IMG/VR virus record: IMGVR_UViG_3300023184_000316
Coordinates: 1 to 35,551 of that record
Length of the DNA stretch: 35,551 nt
From: a virus
Strand: one strand, 5' to 3'
Within the stretch, counting starts at the first letter, position 1. Each line of letters starts with the position of its first letter. Position numbers and translations under genes: made by a program. The notes beneath the pieces were generated by a model, which was not told the DNA's origin, did not search any database, and was given only the letters and a program-made list of their open reading frames with translations. Positions 1 through 6,816 of this stretch are shown here, piece after piece.

Positions 1-127
1 AATAGGCATGCCGATTAAAATCCTATGCCGAATATCTGTGCCGAATATCGCCGCTGCAACTTGTTGTAGCGTCGTTTTTAAAACACAAGTTTTGCGCCAA
101 TGCGCGCCAATGCGCGCCAATGCGCGC
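1..127. repeat. 127-bp direct terminal repeat, left copy
   Basis: Bases 1-127 are identical to 35425-35551, the last bases of the window. The unique genome is therefore 35,424 bp and circularises. The exact length of 127 equals a common maximum assembler k-mer, so the repeat most likely marks closure of a circular or circularly permuted assembly rather than a true packaged direct terminal repeat. The repeat cuts into the third unit of the 10-bp iteron at 101-130, which a biological end would not be expected to do. Confidence 0.97.
26..49. repeat. Direct repeats TGCCGAATATC (2 copies)
   Basis: TGCCGAATATC occurs at 26-36 and 39-49, a 13-bp period, with a degenerate third unit ATGCCGAT at 8-15. 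On the minus strand these lie just upstream of the small gene that starts at 35408 across the circle junction. They could be initiator- or repressor-binding sites. Confidence 0.6.
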
Positions 128-169
128 CATCTTAACATTGGCGCACATCGCCGCAGCCGGTGCGCCAAT
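94..169. repeat. GCGCCAAT iteron cluster
   Basis: The octamer GCGCCAAT begins at 94, 104 and 114 with a perfect 10-bp period, followed by a degenerate GCGCCAT at 124-130. An inverted copy, ATTGGCGC, lies at 137-144 and another direct copy at 162-169. Further inverted copies occur at 294-301 and 554-561 inside the primase-helicase gene, and a partial one at 227-236. A 10-bp period places the sites on one face of the helix, as for an origin-binding protein. The cluster is too short and its units too small for a CRISPR array. Confidence 0.7.
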
Positions 170-237
170 GCGCCGAAGCGCGGCGGGGGGGTATGGGGGG
201 AGGAGCGCGGCGCACTTTTTGGCCTATTTGGCGCACT

Positions 238-259
238 TATGTTAGTAATCACTAACATA
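238..259. repeat. 9-bp inverted repeat after the primase stop
   Basis: TATGTTAGT (238-246) and ACTAACATA (251-259) form a perfect 9-bp stem with a 4-base loop, immediately beyond the stop codon of the minus-strand primase-helicase gene (260-262). No T tract follows on either strand, so it is not a classical intrinsic terminator. It may instead be an origin dyad, an operator or an mRNA 3' stabiliser. Confidence 0.6.
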
Positions 260-2353
260 TCAATTACCCTCCTTTTGGTCGTTTTTGTCCGGCATTGGCG
301 CACTTCCGACCACAAACACCTCACGCATTTTACGGTCTTTGGTGCGGAAAACCGCCCGATATATCCTGCCTTCGGCCTGTAGTTCGGCCAACAAATCCAT
401 CAAATCGGATGCCGATTTAACGCTTTTGGGAAAGCCTGCGCGCTTGCTCAAAAGGTGCCAAACCGAGAAACCTCCGGTATTGGAAGTGGTAACGGTTTCT
501 CCCCGATTATTAAAATCCTGAACCATTAAAACAAGTATGCCCTTTGCCGCATTATTGGCGCGCACGCGTTCGGCAGATACGAACTCAGCGGCAGCTGCGG
601 CGCCGGCGTCGGTAAATGTGCCGTCCTGAAGCGGAACGCCGTCGTGCCAGCGCAGGCGCACCGGCTTTGCCCGCGGGCCTAGATTGGCCTTCTGGTGCTC
701 GATGGTAAGACAATCCTCATCCTTTTCGACGTTAAGCGACAGGCGCGAGCGCACCGAGTTGTGCCAGGCGGTGGAACCGGAATAATCTTCTTTGCCCGCT
801 TCCCTGCCTGAAATGGCAGAAACCTTATTAACGTGTGCCAGCAGCAGGACTGCGCGTCCTGGCCGGGCGATGCGGGAGCGCAGCGATCGCACGAACTGGC
901 GCACACGAGCGCGTTTAATCTCGTCATCGTCAAAAGTGTCGCTGGCGTTATCGACCACCACCAACCCTATATTGCGCTTGGCGACCAGCTCGGACAGGGC
1001 GCCGAGTAGCTTGGTTTCTGTCACCCCGCGGGCGTCGCGGTGCAGCGCCGGGTCAATATCAGAGGCGTCCAGGAGCAACAGCTTGCCGTCCAGTTCAGCG
1101 GGATCCACGGACAGCGCCTTACATAGACTGTGGAAACGCCGCAGAATGACCTGTGCGCCGTCCTCGCCGCTGAAGAACAGGACAAGTGCGGCCACGGTAT
1201 CCAGACCGCAGAACGGGCGTCCCAGCGCAACGTGAATGGCTAGGGACATAGCGACATAGGATTTACCGCTGCCGCCGTGGCCGGCAAATAGAGTCACTTC
1301 ATTGTGCGGGATCCAGCGGTCGACGAAATGCGCTATCGGCGTAAATGGGTCGGCAAAGGCATTAAATGCCAATAATTGTTTTTCAAGGTCGGAAATTGTG
1401 ACCTCTGGTTCTGGTGTTGCCGAGCTGGTGCCTGACATGGGGTTTTTCCATCCTGCAGCTTGTGCGCGGGAAAATAGGGTTTTAATCGTCACGCCGGCTG
1501 ACCGCTTGGTTGAGAAAGACAGCCACTTTGCCCGCTGCACCTTGTGATCAAACTTCCCCGACCGGCCAGACCATTCAACCCATACCTGGTAAGCCAAATC
1601 GCCCAGCCCGGTCGCGTGCAAAGCCATGCCTGCCTCTATCCACTGGTGATAGTCCTCGGCGTCCAACACCGTCAAAGCGTCTGCGGCCTCTGCCAGCTGC
1701 ACCGGCAGGGTGTAATTGCCGAGATTTGGAGAGCTTGGCGCCGCGCCTGTGTCGGCGGGTTCCATCAGCATCCGTTCCAGCCAGACCGGCGCGCGCGCTG
1801 GCGTGAACCCGGCCAGCAGATCTAGCCCATCGTCCCAGGCATACCGCCGCCCCGAATGGTGGATGCTGGGCTCGGCCACAATGTAACCGTTGGCCTTGAC
1901 GTCAATACCCGGCGCCAGCTTGCCACGACAGCGTTTGACAGCATCGGCATCTATCCTAACTAGATAGTGCCACCCGTTCCCGCTGCGCTGCGTGGGAGTC
2001 TCTGGAAGCGCCCCGTTAGCATGAATAAGCGCATCCCATGACAGATGCCCCAGGTTGCGCGTGTCTACGTCTAAGGCAATACAGCCGGCATCGCCCATAG
2101 CCAGCCCGATATTGGCTGTTGGCCACTTAGACCACCAGCCGCGGATCGTCATCTCGTCGGCACTGGCCTCGGTCGCGCCGTGTGGCGTCAGTGGATGTTT
2201 GCCGGGTGACCGGCAATCAGTGTCTCCGCAGGTGCAAACGCCTGCGCGTATGCCGTTAAGCGGCAGGACGCGAAAGCCTCGCAGTGCGTATTTAAGCGCG
2301 GCATCCAATAAGACTTTAGGATGCAGCTCGACTACGGGATCATTCTCGATCAT
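260..2353 (-). CDS. Prim-pol primase / AAA replicative helicase fusion
   Basis: A 697-residue replication protein predicted to prime and unwind phage DNA. Residues about 15-190 form a bifunctional primase-polymerase domain: a Cys/His cluster (C40, C42, C47, H53), acidic LDVD at 94-97 and GNGWHY around 125-130. Residues about 220-290 resemble PriCT-2. The C-terminal half is a RecA/RepA-type AAA ATPase with Walker A GHGGSGKS (358-365), Walker B IGLVVVDN (462-469) and a sensor-like LLLAHVNK. The ATG at 2353 has a good ribosome site (GAGGTG) and fits the domain start. It is the last gene of the left minus-strand operon and faces the iteron region. With no DNA polymerase in the genome, host Pol III probably extends the primers. 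Domain calls are strong; polarity and origin use are inferred. Confidence 0.9.
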   Translation of the reverse strand: MIENDPVVELHPKVLLDAALKYALRGFRVLPLNGIRAGVCTCGDTDCRSPGKHPLTPHGATEASADEMTIRGWWSKWPTANIGLAMGDAGCIALDVDTRNLGHLSWDALIHANGALPETPTQRSGNGWHYLVRIDADAVKRCRGKLAPGIDVKANGYIVAEPSIHHSGRRYAWDDGLDLLAGFTPARAPVWLERMLMEPADTGAAPSSPNLGNYTLPVQLAEAADALTVLDAEDYHQWIEAGMALHATGLGDLAYQVWVEWSGRSGKFDHKVQRAKWLSFSTKRSAGVTIKTLFSRAQAAGWKNPMSGTSSATPEPEVTISDLEKQLLAFNAFADPFTPIAHFVDRWIPHNEVTLFAGHGGSGKSYVAMSLAIHVALGRPFCGLDTVAALVLFFSGEDGAQVILRRFHSLCKALSVDPAELDGKLLLLDASDIDPALHRDARGVTETKLLGALSELVAKRNIGLVVVDNASDTFDDDEIKRARVRQFVRSLRSRIARPGRAVLLLAHVNKVSAISGREAGKEDYSGSTAWHNSVRSRLSLNVEKDEDCLTIEHQKANLGPRAKPVRLRWHDGVPLQDGTFTDAGAAAAAEFVSAERVRANNAAKGILVLMVQDFNNRGETVTTSNTGGFSVWHLLSKRAGFPKSVKSASDLMDLLAELQAEGRIYRAVFRTKDRKMREVFVVGSAPMPDKNDQKEGN

Positions 2354-2372
2354 GCGTCACCTCTAAAGTTAT

Positions 2373-3188
2373 TCATACTCCGCACATGCCTTCGCATTCG
2401 TTGTCAAACATAGAAATCTGACCGGCATCCTCAGCACTTCTGAAATCAATTGTGTCTAAGGGTTTACATGATTTGTGCAGATATATTGTTCCACGCATAG
2501 GTGTTGTTGCGTTCTGTTGCAACAACATAGCGTTCATTTCTAATTCTGCATTAACTGCATCTTTGAATTCATCAGGAGAATTTTCTTTTAAATCATTCCA
2601 TTGTTCATCGTTATGAAACGGGCAAAATATACATGCACTTTTCGGAGGAGTCGGATAATTATGTTTTTTCATCCATTCCAAACAGTGATAGCGACTCATG
2701 TTTAAATCTATAAGCGGCCAAATATGTTTTGCGTATTTGACGCGGGACGGCTTCATCCGAGATGCCTCGTCTGTGCTAATACCAATCCATACCGTACATT
2801 CTTTCTTTCCCGCCTTGACCATCAATTCCCTTTGCCTTCTGGCTAAGGGGGCAATCTTGTAATCAGCGGTGCATCTGCGACTTGACATGCCGCGCTTTCC
2901 GTCATTTGACAATGTATAGAACGGGATTAAACCTTTGACATAAGTCTCACCAGATTCCTTAAATTTTGATAGTTTTATAGAATCCAAGTAAAGGTTCCCC
3001 TTTGTTACTCTATAAACCGGGAATGGCAATTGTTTTTCAAGCCAATCCAGCCAATTTATGACTTTCTTTGGTTCGTTTTGAGTATCCGCAAATATCGCGC
3101 AGTCCGGCATCGGCGTAATCTCTCCGTGAGCCGCCATCAACGCCATCGTTGACGATTGAACGCCTGCACCTAAACTAATAATATTCAT
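2373..3188 (-). CDS. PP-loop ATPase, PAPS-reductase-like phage protein
   Basis: A 271-residue protein of the adenine-nucleotide alpha-hydrolase (PP-loop) superfamily, of the type often annotated as phage PAPS reductase/sulfotransferase. It has the PP-loop SLGAGVQSST at 5-14, the motif RRCTADYKIAPL (C106) and a Cys pair in ACIFCPFH (C186, C189, H192), typical of this phage branch. These proteins activate a substrate as an adenylate or handle sulfur; the substrate here is unknown. I chose the ATG at 3188 rather than the longer frame up to 3467. It overlaps the upstream stop as ATGA, has GAGGG upstream, and the extra N-terminus is only the shadow of the upstream gene. The gene is visibly more AT-rich than its neighbours, suggesting separate acquisition. 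It is a different family from the second PP-loop protein at 6817. Confidence 0.8.
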   Translation of the reverse strand: MNIISLGAGVQSSTMALMAAHGEITPMPDCAIFADTQNEPKKVINWLDWLEKQLPFPVYRVTKGNLYLDSIKLSKFKESGETYVKGLIPFYTLSNDGKRGMSSRRCTADYKIAPLARRQRELMVKAGKKECTVWIGISTDEASRMKPSRVKYAKHIWPLIDLNMSRYHCLEWMKKHNYPTPPKSACIFCPFHNDEQWNDLKENSPDEFKDAVNAELEMNAMLLQQNATTPMRGTIYLHKSCKPLDTIDFRSAEDAGQISMFDNECEGMCGV

Positions 3189-3343
3189 CTCGCCACCCTC
3201 GTACGATACTCGCACCAGTCGCGCACAGTCCACATGCTGACATCGTAAAAGGCAGCGATGACCGAGTATGCCCTGCCGAACCGCTGCCGCTGGTGGCGGG
3301 CCTCCTGAACTATGCTGAAGGGTATTTTGGCTTTGTGGTGCAT
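3185..3343 (-). CDS. Small HTH DNA-binding protein
   Basis: A 52-residue basic protein. The segment YSVIAAFYDVSMWTVRDW reads as a helix-turn-helix of the resolvase/transposase-like type, so DNA binding is likely. The ATG at 3343 has a strong ribosome site (GAGGAG, 5-6 nt spacing). The same frame is open back to an ATG at 3412, where it would add a 23-residue methyltransferase-like stump (see 3344-3412), so a 75-residue form is possible. The stop overlaps the next gene's start as ATGA, which implies translational coupling. Together with the HTH gene upstream it may regulate the divergent early region. No specific family is recognised. Confidence 0.6.
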   Translation of the reverse strand: MHHKAKIPFSIVQEARHQRQRFGRAYSVIAAFYDVSMWTVRDWCEYRTRVAR

Positions 3344-3412
3344 GATATCTCCTCGCGAATGCCAGCCGACTGTAGCCGCCTCTATTCCAGAACAGACTGA
3401 CAAGTAATTCAT
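3344..3412 (-). pseudogene. Remnant of DNA cytosine methyltransferase N-terminus
   Basis: The 23 codons from the ATG at 3412 read MNYLSVCSGIEAATVGWH followed by SRGDI. This closely matches the opening of phage C5 DNA cytosine methyltransferases, whose first strand and SAM-binding loop read (Y/F)LS-x-x-SGI-x-A. Everything after motif I, normally several hundred residues including the PCQ catalytic loop, is missing; the frame runs straight into the small HTH gene. The start keeps a GGCGGGG ribosome site and an ATGA overlap with the upstream gene, so the piece is probably still translated as a leader of the 75-residue form. A deletion between a methyltransferase start and an HTH gene is the simplest reading. 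Confidence 0.65.
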
Positions 3413-3582
3413 TTCCCCGCCTTCCGTCGCCCCCGTTCCAGTGCCAGGAACAGGCGATCCGCAACAATCACGCGCCGGCCAACAACCATCTTTGTTGTCA
3501 CTTTCCCTTGATTAATCAGGGTATTGACCCACTGTCGACTGACATTTAGCCGGGTTGCGGCCTCTTTGATCATAATATACAC
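3409..3582 (-). CDS. Excisionase/MerR-like HTH protein
   Basis: A 57-residue protein with a winged-HTH excisionase-like fold: IKEAATRLNVSRQWVNTLI is the helix-turn-helix, followed by the wing and hydrophobic strand KMVVGRRVIVADRL. Such proteins bind DNA as small regulators. The GTG at 3582 is preceded by GAGGGAGG at 4 nt; an ATG at 3573 is the alternative start. The frame is open to 3654, but that extension runs into the divergent promoter region and has no ribosome site. It is the first gene of the left minus-strand operon and sits back to back with the early promoter, a typical place for a control protein. Its stop overlaps the next start as ATGA. Confidence 0.75.
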   Translation of the reverse strand: MYIMIKEAATRLNVSRQWVNTLINQGKVTTKMVVGRRVIVADRLFLALERGRRKAGK

Positions 3583-3647
3583 AGAACCTCCCTCATTGAC
3601 TAAAAGACAAGGATTGCACAATACCACAAATAATTTGCATATTGTTG

Positions 3648-3676
3648 TTGACATCGCGTAAACAGGTCTATATTAT
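3648..3676 (+). promoter_or_regulatory. Sigma70 promoter of the early operon
   Basis: A perfect -35 TTGACA at 3648-3653 and a -10 TATTAT at 3671-3676 are separated by the ideal 17 bases, with a predicted start near 3683. It reads into the plus-strand early genes from 3717. This strong host-type promoter fits immediate-early expression by host RNA polymerase, as no phage RNA polymerase is encoded. It lies between divergent operons, next to the HTH gene that starts at 3582, so repression by that protein is plausible but not shown. Confidence 0.85.
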
Positions 3677-3716
3677 TCCTACATACCAACCGACCCACCA
3701 ACCGAAAGGAAACAAA

Positions 3717-3902
3717 ATGGAAAATCAATCAGTGTTTCAGTTTTGTGCGGCACGTTCACCGGAGGCAGCGCAAGCCATGGCAATGGCAGCAAGGTCGTCT
3801 AACCACGACTTCTGTGCGGCGTGGGATTCGCCGGGTAATAGTGCGTGGTGGTGGGAGTCGTTCAACGGGAACGACACGCGCAAGACTCGGGTGGAGTGCT
3901 AA
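3717..3902 (+). CDS. Small early protein, unknown function
   Basis: A 61-residue protein that I do not recognise. The ATG at 3717 is chosen because AAAGGA lies 6 nt upstream and the promoter start is about 34 nt upstream; the open frame to 3642 would begin before the promoter. It is Ala- and Trp-rich in its centre (AQAMAMAARS, then AWWWESF), with no signal peptide or membrane segment. As the first gene behind the strong early promoter it is in the usual place for small host-takeover or anti-defence proteins; that role is only a positional guess. Its stop overlaps the next start as TAATG. Confidence 0.65.
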   Translation: MENQSVFQFCAARSPEAAQAMAMAARSSNHDFCAAWDSPGNSAWWWESFNGNDTRKTRVEC

Positions 3903-4273
3903 TGACCCCCGAACGCTGCAACTGCGGGAGCGAGGACTGCCCCCGCTGCTACCCGCTCAACCGCAAGCAAGCAGAAGTTACCGAGCGCGACCGCGCCGAC
4001 GCACTTACCGACATCGTCGATGAGGTAATGGACTACGGCCGCTACCCGCGCCGTGGCCGGTCGCAAGTGGATCTCTACGAGTTCGTGTCGGAGAACTTGG
4101 ACACCAGCTATGCGTTCGAGCTCGTTGTAGCCGTTTTGAGCAGCGACAAAGAGACAGTGCAAACACGCATTAGCCGCTTGTATGACCAAGTGCAGGAAAT
4201 GCTGAAAAAGCACTATATCGACACCGACATCGTAGAAGAACTGGCGCAAGACATCGCCAACGAGGACGAATAG
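3902..4273 (+). CDS. Small early protein with N-terminal Cys cluster
   Basis: A 123-residue acidic protein. The N-terminus has four Cys in a tight cluster (CNCGSEDCPRC, residues 6-16), probably a metal-binding knuckle, followed by a mostly helical body (residues 25-120) rich in Asp/Glu. The ATG at 3902 overlaps the preceding stop by one base (TAATG), so I prefer it to the longer frame from 3845. I do not recognise a family. The second gene of the early operon, it is probably made by translational re-initiation. Confidence 0.75.
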   Translation: MTPERCNCGSEDCPRCYPLNRKQAEVTERDRADALTDIVDEVMDYGRYPRRGRSQVDLYEFVSENLDTSYAFELVVAVLSSDKETVQTRISRLYDQVQEMLKKHYIDTDIVEELAQDIANEDE

Positions 4274-4274
4274 C

Positions 4275-4367
4275 ATGAACTTTTTAGAGATTACAGGCGC
4301 GGCCGCGTGCGCCATCGCAACACTCGCGGCAGGTTGGATTTTCATCGTATTACTTTTTAGCTTTTAA
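4275..4367 (+). CDS. 30-residue single-pass membrane peptide
   Basis: A very short gene encoding 30 residues. After a polar start (MNFLEITG) residues 9-30 are one continuous hydrophobic segment (AAACAIATLAAG, then WIFIVLLFSF), so it is a predicted inner-membrane peptide with almost no soluble part. GAGG lies about 9 nt upstream of the ATG, and the gene fills the gap between two well-supported genes (1 nt after one stop, 11 nt before the next start), which favours it being real. Function is unknown; small early phage membrane peptides sometimes act in exclusion or in modulating host membrane proteins. Confidence 0.6.
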   Translation: MNFLEITGAAACAIATLAAGWIFIVLLFSF

Positions 4368-4378
4368 TCGGAGGATTT

Positions 4379-5137
4379 ATGGCAATTAACTTACAGGCAA
4401 TTAGTCGCAACACCACGTTACAACCGCCCCGCATCATGGTCTACGGCCCGCATGGATTGGGCAAGACCACGTTCGGCGCCAGCGCCCCGAACCCCATCTT
4501 CATTCTGACCGAGGATGGGTTGGGGCGCCTTGAAGCGGATCACTTCCCGGTCGCCAAAAGCTACAAGGATGTGCAGGAGGCTTTGGCGTCACTTAAGGGC
4601 GAGCACAACTTCCAGACCGTGGTGATCGACTCTCTCGACTGGCTCGACAACCTGATATGGGAGCAAATCAACGGCCAGTATGAAGCCAAAGACTTGGCCT
4701 ATGGAAAGGGTGCGGTAATCGCTGCGGATCTCTGGCGCAAGGTTTTGGAGGATCTGACCGCCCTGCGTGCTAAAGGCATGGCGTCTATCCTGCTGGCGCA
4801 CTGTGAGATCAAGCGGTTTGACAGCCCGGAGGTTGAGCCATACGAAAGGTATCAACCCAAATTACAGGCGCGTAGCAGTGCGCTTGTTCAAGAATGGTGT
4901 GACATTGTAGGATTTGCCAATTACAAGACAATCGTAAAGTCGTCTGATGTTGGATTCAACAACAAGGTGAGCCGCGGCATCTCGACTGGCGAACGCTTGC
5001 TCTACACCAGCGAGAAACCGGCATACCTTGCTAAGAACCGCTACAGCTTGCCCGAATCACTGCCATTGGACTGGTCAGCACTGGCAGACGCAATGATGAC
5101 CACAACCGAAACACCAACCAAAACCAAAGGAAAATAA
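4379..5137 (+). CDS. Sak4-like RecA-fold ATPase (AAA_24), recombination
   Basis: A 252-residue P-loop ATPase of the phage nucleotide-binding (AAA_24/Sak4) type, a reduced RecA/Rad51-like fold that helps single-strand annealing in phage recombination. Walker A is GPHGLGKT at 23-30 and Walker B TVVIDSLDWL at 80-89. Residues 110-140 carry the conserved core after Walker B (KVLEDLTALRAKG, then ILLAHCEIK). The ATG at 4379 is preceded by GGAGG. It is followed after 2 nt by the DUF669 gene and, further down, by a PD-(D/E)XK exonuclease: the three-part recombination set (annealase, ssDNA-binding partner, exonuclease) known from many phages. Confidence in the family is high; its activity here is inferred. 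Confidence 0.85.
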   Translation: MAINLQAISRNTTLQPPRIMVYGPHGLGKTTFGASAPNPIFILTEDGLGRLEADHFPVAKSYKDVQEALASLKGEHNFQTVVIDSLDWLDNLIWEQINGQYEAKDLAYGKGAVIAADLWRKVLEDLTALRAKGMASILLAHCEIKRFDSPEVEPYERYQPKLQARSSALVQEWCDIVGFANYKTIVKSSDVGFNNKVSRGISTGERLLYTSEKPAYLAKNRYSLPESLPLDWSALADAMMTTTETPTKTKGK

Positions 5138-5139
5138 TC

Positions 5140-5625
5140 ATGGCCGCACTCAATTTCAACGCAGCAGAAGTAGAACCGCAGCAGTCATTCGACGCCTTGC
5201 CTGTGGGGCGTTACGAGGTGATCATCACCGACAGCGAAATGAAAGACACCATAGCTGGAACCGGCCAGTATTTGCAGCTGACTTTTTCCGTTACTAGTGG
5301 CCAGCACGACGGCCGCAAGCTCTGGTCGCGCCTGAATTTGGTCAACCCCAACTCCACGGCAGTCGGCATCGCCGAGCGCGAGCTGTCGGCCATTTGCCAC
5401 TGCGTCGGCATCATCACGCCAGCCGACAGCGAGGAGCTGCACGACCGCCCGCTGATTGTTGACGTAATACAGGAATTGAATCCGAAAAGCGGTCAGATGG
5501 TGAACCGCATTAAAGGTTACAGCCAAGCCAACGGCGCACCGGCGCCGAAAGCCAAACCAGCCGCACCGGCAGGCTTTGCTGCTGGCAAGGTCTCGGCAGC
5601 GGCACCCTGGGCAGCTCGTAAGTAA
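5140..5625 (+). CDS. DUF669 protein, ssDNA-binding partner of Sak4
   Basis: A 161-residue protein matching the DUF669 style: a compact OB-like beta domain (GRYEVIITDSEMKDT, YLQLTFSVTSGQHDGRKLW, then INxVNPNS-like NLVNPNSTA) over residues 20-125, and a flexible Ala/Pro-rich tail (residues 128-161) ending in WAARK. DUF669 proteins are encoded beside Sak4-like ATPases and are thought to bind single-stranded DNA in place of a phage SSB. The start is 2 nt after the Sak4 stop, indicating joint expression. The disordered basic tail could serve for partner recruitment. Confidence 0.8.
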   Translation: MAALNFNAAEVEPQQSFDALPVGRYEVIITDSEMKDTIAGTGQYLQLTFSVTSGQHDGRKLWSRLNLVNPNSTAVGIAERELSAICHCVGIITPADSEELHDRPLIVDVIQELNPKSGQMVNRIKGYSQANGAPAPKAKPAAPAGFAAGKVSAAAPWAARK

Positions 5626-5670
5626 ACTAACCCGCTGGGGCGGCAACGCCCCGGCGTCATCGGAGGATGT

Positions 5671-6816
5671 ATGGATTTATTTGCACAACCTAAAATTATT
5701 GAAGCAGATTCAAAAGAAGTTATTGACCGCGCAAAAAATGTTTTTGAATTACTTAAATTGCTTGAATTTCATGCGCGTGTTCATGCTATCAATCAAATTC
5801 GTTTAGCCTTGCACAAATATTCACCGTTCGCTAATGAGCCGGTTGATTGTGTTCAGTGGATTGCTGCCGACAATGTAACTGCAAACGATTACAACCCAAA
5901 CAGTGTTGCCCCTCCTGAAATGAAATTGTTGGAACACTCAATTACGGAAGATGGTTATACGCAACCTATTGTTGCTTGGAAACAAGAGTCTGTTTTCGAG
6001 GTGGTTGACGGTTTTCACCGGCACCGTGTTGGCCGTGAAAGCGAGATAGTAAACAAGCGTGTTATGGGCTATCTGCCAATCGTTGCGATACAGGCCAGCC
6101 GTCAAGACCGAAATGACCGTATAGCTTCAACTATCCGGCACAATCGCGCACGCGGTAAACACAAAGTAGAAGCAATGTCCGATATTGTTGTTGAGTTGAA
6201 ACGGCGCAACTGGTCGGACGAAAAAATTGGCAAAGAATTGGGAATGGATGCTGACGAAGTGTTAAGGCTCTGTCAGATAACCGGCTTGTCTGAAGTGTTT
6301 GCTAATCAGGATTTTTCAAAGGCATGGGACATTGAAGAACCTGAAATTATCAGCGAGGAAATTTTGTCAGATATTTCAGATGAACAGATTAAAAAATCAA
6401 AACGGGTATTTCACACGTTTGATAAGTGGGAATGCTACCCGTCTGGATTCTACGAAGAAAAGCCAAAAGACTTAACGCAAGAAGAAGGCGAAGAAAAATA
6501 CCGCGTTTTTCTGTCTGACTTGAACGCATTTGAAACCGCATTGAAAGAGGTAACAGGGAAATGGAAAAACTCATGCGAGCATTACTTGACCAACGACCGG
6601 ATGAACCGAATTGCATGGCTAGGGCAGGCATCAGTGGCGCAAGCTCTGGGTATTCCTTCTTGCTGTCGCGGGGGATACAACCGCTTGACCGATTCGGAAA
6701 AGAAAGCAGCGGATTTGTTGGCATTGAAATACCTGAACATTTGGTTAACCGACAGGGGTAATCCGGAATTAACGCTTGATCTTGCCGCGTCTAAAACTGA
6801 AGCGGATTTATATTAA
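5671..6816 (+). CDS. ParB/Srx-domain protein, IbrB/YbdM-like
   Basis: A 381-residue protein with a ParB/sulfiredoxin-type nucleotide-binding domain at about 57-165: the signature VVDGFHRHRVG (111-121) and NRARGKH (158-164). An HTH-like segment follows (WSDEKIGKELGMDADEVLRL, about 196-215), then a long acidic C-terminal region without a clear family. ParB-fold domains bind and hydrolyse CTP or ATP. The next gene, starting at the base after this stop, is a PAPS-reductase-like PP-loop protein; this pairing is that of the enterobacterial IbrB/IbrA and YbdM/YbdN proteins. The ATG has GGAGGATGT upstream. Both genes are clearly more AT-rich than the recombination genes around them, so the pair looks like an inserted cassette. 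Its biochemical role is not established. Confidence 0.8.
   Translation: MDLFAQPKIIEADSKEVIDRAKNVFELLKLLEFHARVHAINQIRLALHKYSPFANEPVDCVQWIAADNVTANDYNPNSVAPPEMKLLEHSITEDGYTQPIVAWKQESVFEVVDGFHRHRVGRESEIVNKRVMGYLPIVAIQASRQDRNDRIASTIRHNRARGKHKVEAMSDIVVELKRRNWSDEKIGKELGMDADEVLRLCQITGLSEVFANQDFSKAWDIEEPEIISEEILSDISDEQIKKSKRVFHTFDKWECYPSGFYEEKPKDLTQEEGEEKYRVFLSDLNAFETALKEVTGKWKNSCEHYLTNDRMNRIAWLGQASVAQALGIPSCCRGGYNRLTDSEKKAADLLALKYLNIWLTDRGNPELTLDLAASKTEADLY

Larger units (their letters stand above)
1..259. other. Intergenic region, putative replication origin
   Basis: No supported gene lies here; the longest open frame (8-382, plus) overlaps the primase gene antisense and has no family features. Together with 35409-35424 the gap is about 275 bp. 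It holds, in order, GCCGA(A)T-type direct repeats (8-49), a CAAC-TT-GTTG dyad near 56-66, an AT-rich stretch (about 70-93), a cluster of GCGCCAAT iterons in both orientations (94-169), a G-rich tract (181-202) and a 9-bp-stem hairpin (238-259). Iterons, an AT-rich segment and an adjacent primase-helicase gene are the usual makings of a phage or plasmid origin. This is inference; function is not shown. Confidence 0.55.

Noticed and set aside
101-130. CRISPR-like tandem repeats
   Set aside because: Units of 10 bp without spacers and mixed orientation; these are iterons.
8-382. 124-codon plus-strand frame across the intergenic region
   Set aside because: It crosses the iterons and overlaps the primase-helicase end antisense; the translation reflects the repeats and has no domain. 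Its first part exists only because of the terminal repeat.
2373-3467. 364-residue version of the PP-loop protein
   Set aside because: The N-terminal 93 residues are an out-of-frame reading of the two HTH genes; the PP-loop protein properly starts at 3188 with an ATGA overlap and a ribosome site.
3409-3582. Excisionase of an integrating prophage
   Set aside because: No integrase or attachment site could be found, so the HTH protein is treated as a regulator rather than a true excisionase.
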